Shown here in pieces: positions 63,694 through 64,000 of a stretch of 64,000 bases of DNA. This stretch comes from Maniola hyperantus. Its lineage: Eukaryota; Arthropoda; Insecta; Lepidoptera; Nymphalidae. The notes under the pieces were generated by a model, which saw only the letters and a program-made list of their open reading frames with translations, had not been told where the DNA came from and searched no databases. The translations under genes were made by a program, and so were the position numbers. Each line of letters opens with the position of its first letter. The stretch's first letter is position 1. The DNA lies in NCBI RefSeq assembly GCF_902806685.2, contig NC_048560.1, forward strand, positions 6,290,212 through 6,354,211, read 5' to 3'.

Positions 63694-64000
63694 ATCAATC
63701 AATCAATCAATCAGCCTGTTTGCGTCCACTGCTGGACATAGACATTCCCTAGAGCGCGCCACCACACACAATCCTCCGCCTTCCTCATCCACCCACATCC
63801 CGCTACCTTCTTAAGGTCGTCAGTCCAGCGGGTTGGAGGTCGTCCCACACTGCACTTGCCCATACGCGGTCTCCACTCCAGAACACGTCTGCCCAGCGGC
63901 CATCGGTTCTGCGGCAGACGTGGCCTGCCCACTGCCACTTCAGCTGGCTAATTCGTTGAGCTATGTCAGTCACTTTGGTTCTCCGACGGATTTCCTCGTT
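63694..64000 (-). mobile_element. LINE 3' end (reverse-transcriptase C-terminus), runs off the window
   Basis: The minus frame reads GRRVLEWRPRMGKCSVGRPP then TRWTDDLKKVAGCGWMRKAE. The 3' end is a (TGAT)n tract (ATCA repeats on the plus strand). Further upstream sequence is cut by the window edge. Confidence 0.85.

Overview
The window is animal nuclear DNA and almost certainly from a moth or butterfly (Lepidoptera). It is AT-rich, its genes are split by short GT-AG introns, and it is packed with dispersed repeats that I recognise as typical of lepidopteran genomes: elements beginning CTAGCTTATGCTCGCGAC or CTAGCTGATGCCCGCGAC, the GGCCAAGTGCGAGTC...GAACCCTAAAAA element, two tRNA-derived SINE-like families, decayed LINE 3' ends, and many terminal-inverted-repeat (TIR) elements. 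I cannot name the species. Repeat family labels (A1, A2, B, D, S1, S2) are mine, not database names.

Three protein-coding genes can be supported. (1) Tubulin-specific chaperone E (Tbce), plus strand, 21510-28982, seven coding exons whose splice phases all agree, complete, about 550 residues. (2) An ARL13B-type ciliary Arf-like GTPase, plus strand, 30682-38189, six coding exons with agreeing phases, about 490 residues. (3) The membrane-spanning, kinase and C-terminal part of the receptor tyrosine kinase Alk, minus strand, 63565 down to 50568, twelve exons; its extracellular exons lie beyond the right edge. Tbce works in tubulin folding and the ARL13B-type protein in cilia, so two neighbours share a microtubule/cilium theme. 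That is a positional remark, not evidence of co-regulation.

Layout: 1-21.4 kb is intergenic and almost wholly repeats and decayed mobile elements (a hAT-type element with a perfect 8-bp target duplication at 4420-4817, a 1.7-kb TIR element at 9239-10978, clustered A1/A2 copies at 17.2-17.9 kb). 21.5-29.3 kb is Tbce and 30.7-38.2 kb the Arl13b-type gene, both with introns enlarged by repeats. 38.5-50.5 kb is gene-poor, with several TIR/MITE families including a TTAA-bounded long/short pair. 50.5-63.6 kb is Alk, and 63.6-64 kb is Alk intron holding a LINE fragment.

The most interesting signals are changes in gene structure by small local duplications and splice-site change. In Alk: a GA in place of the GT splice donor after the last kinase-lobe exon (58118-58119); four tandem, internally deleted, splice-donor-bearing copies of the exon before the HRD motif (60591-61016); and a tandem-duplicated C-terminal exon with one frameshifted copy (about 51498-51818) plus a reading-phase mismatch upstream of it. 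In the Arl13b-type gene, the last exon's coding tail, stop codon and polyadenylation signal are repeated 2.4 times with a 133-bp period. I found no CRISPR, operon, prokaryotic system, rRNA or intact tRNA gene.
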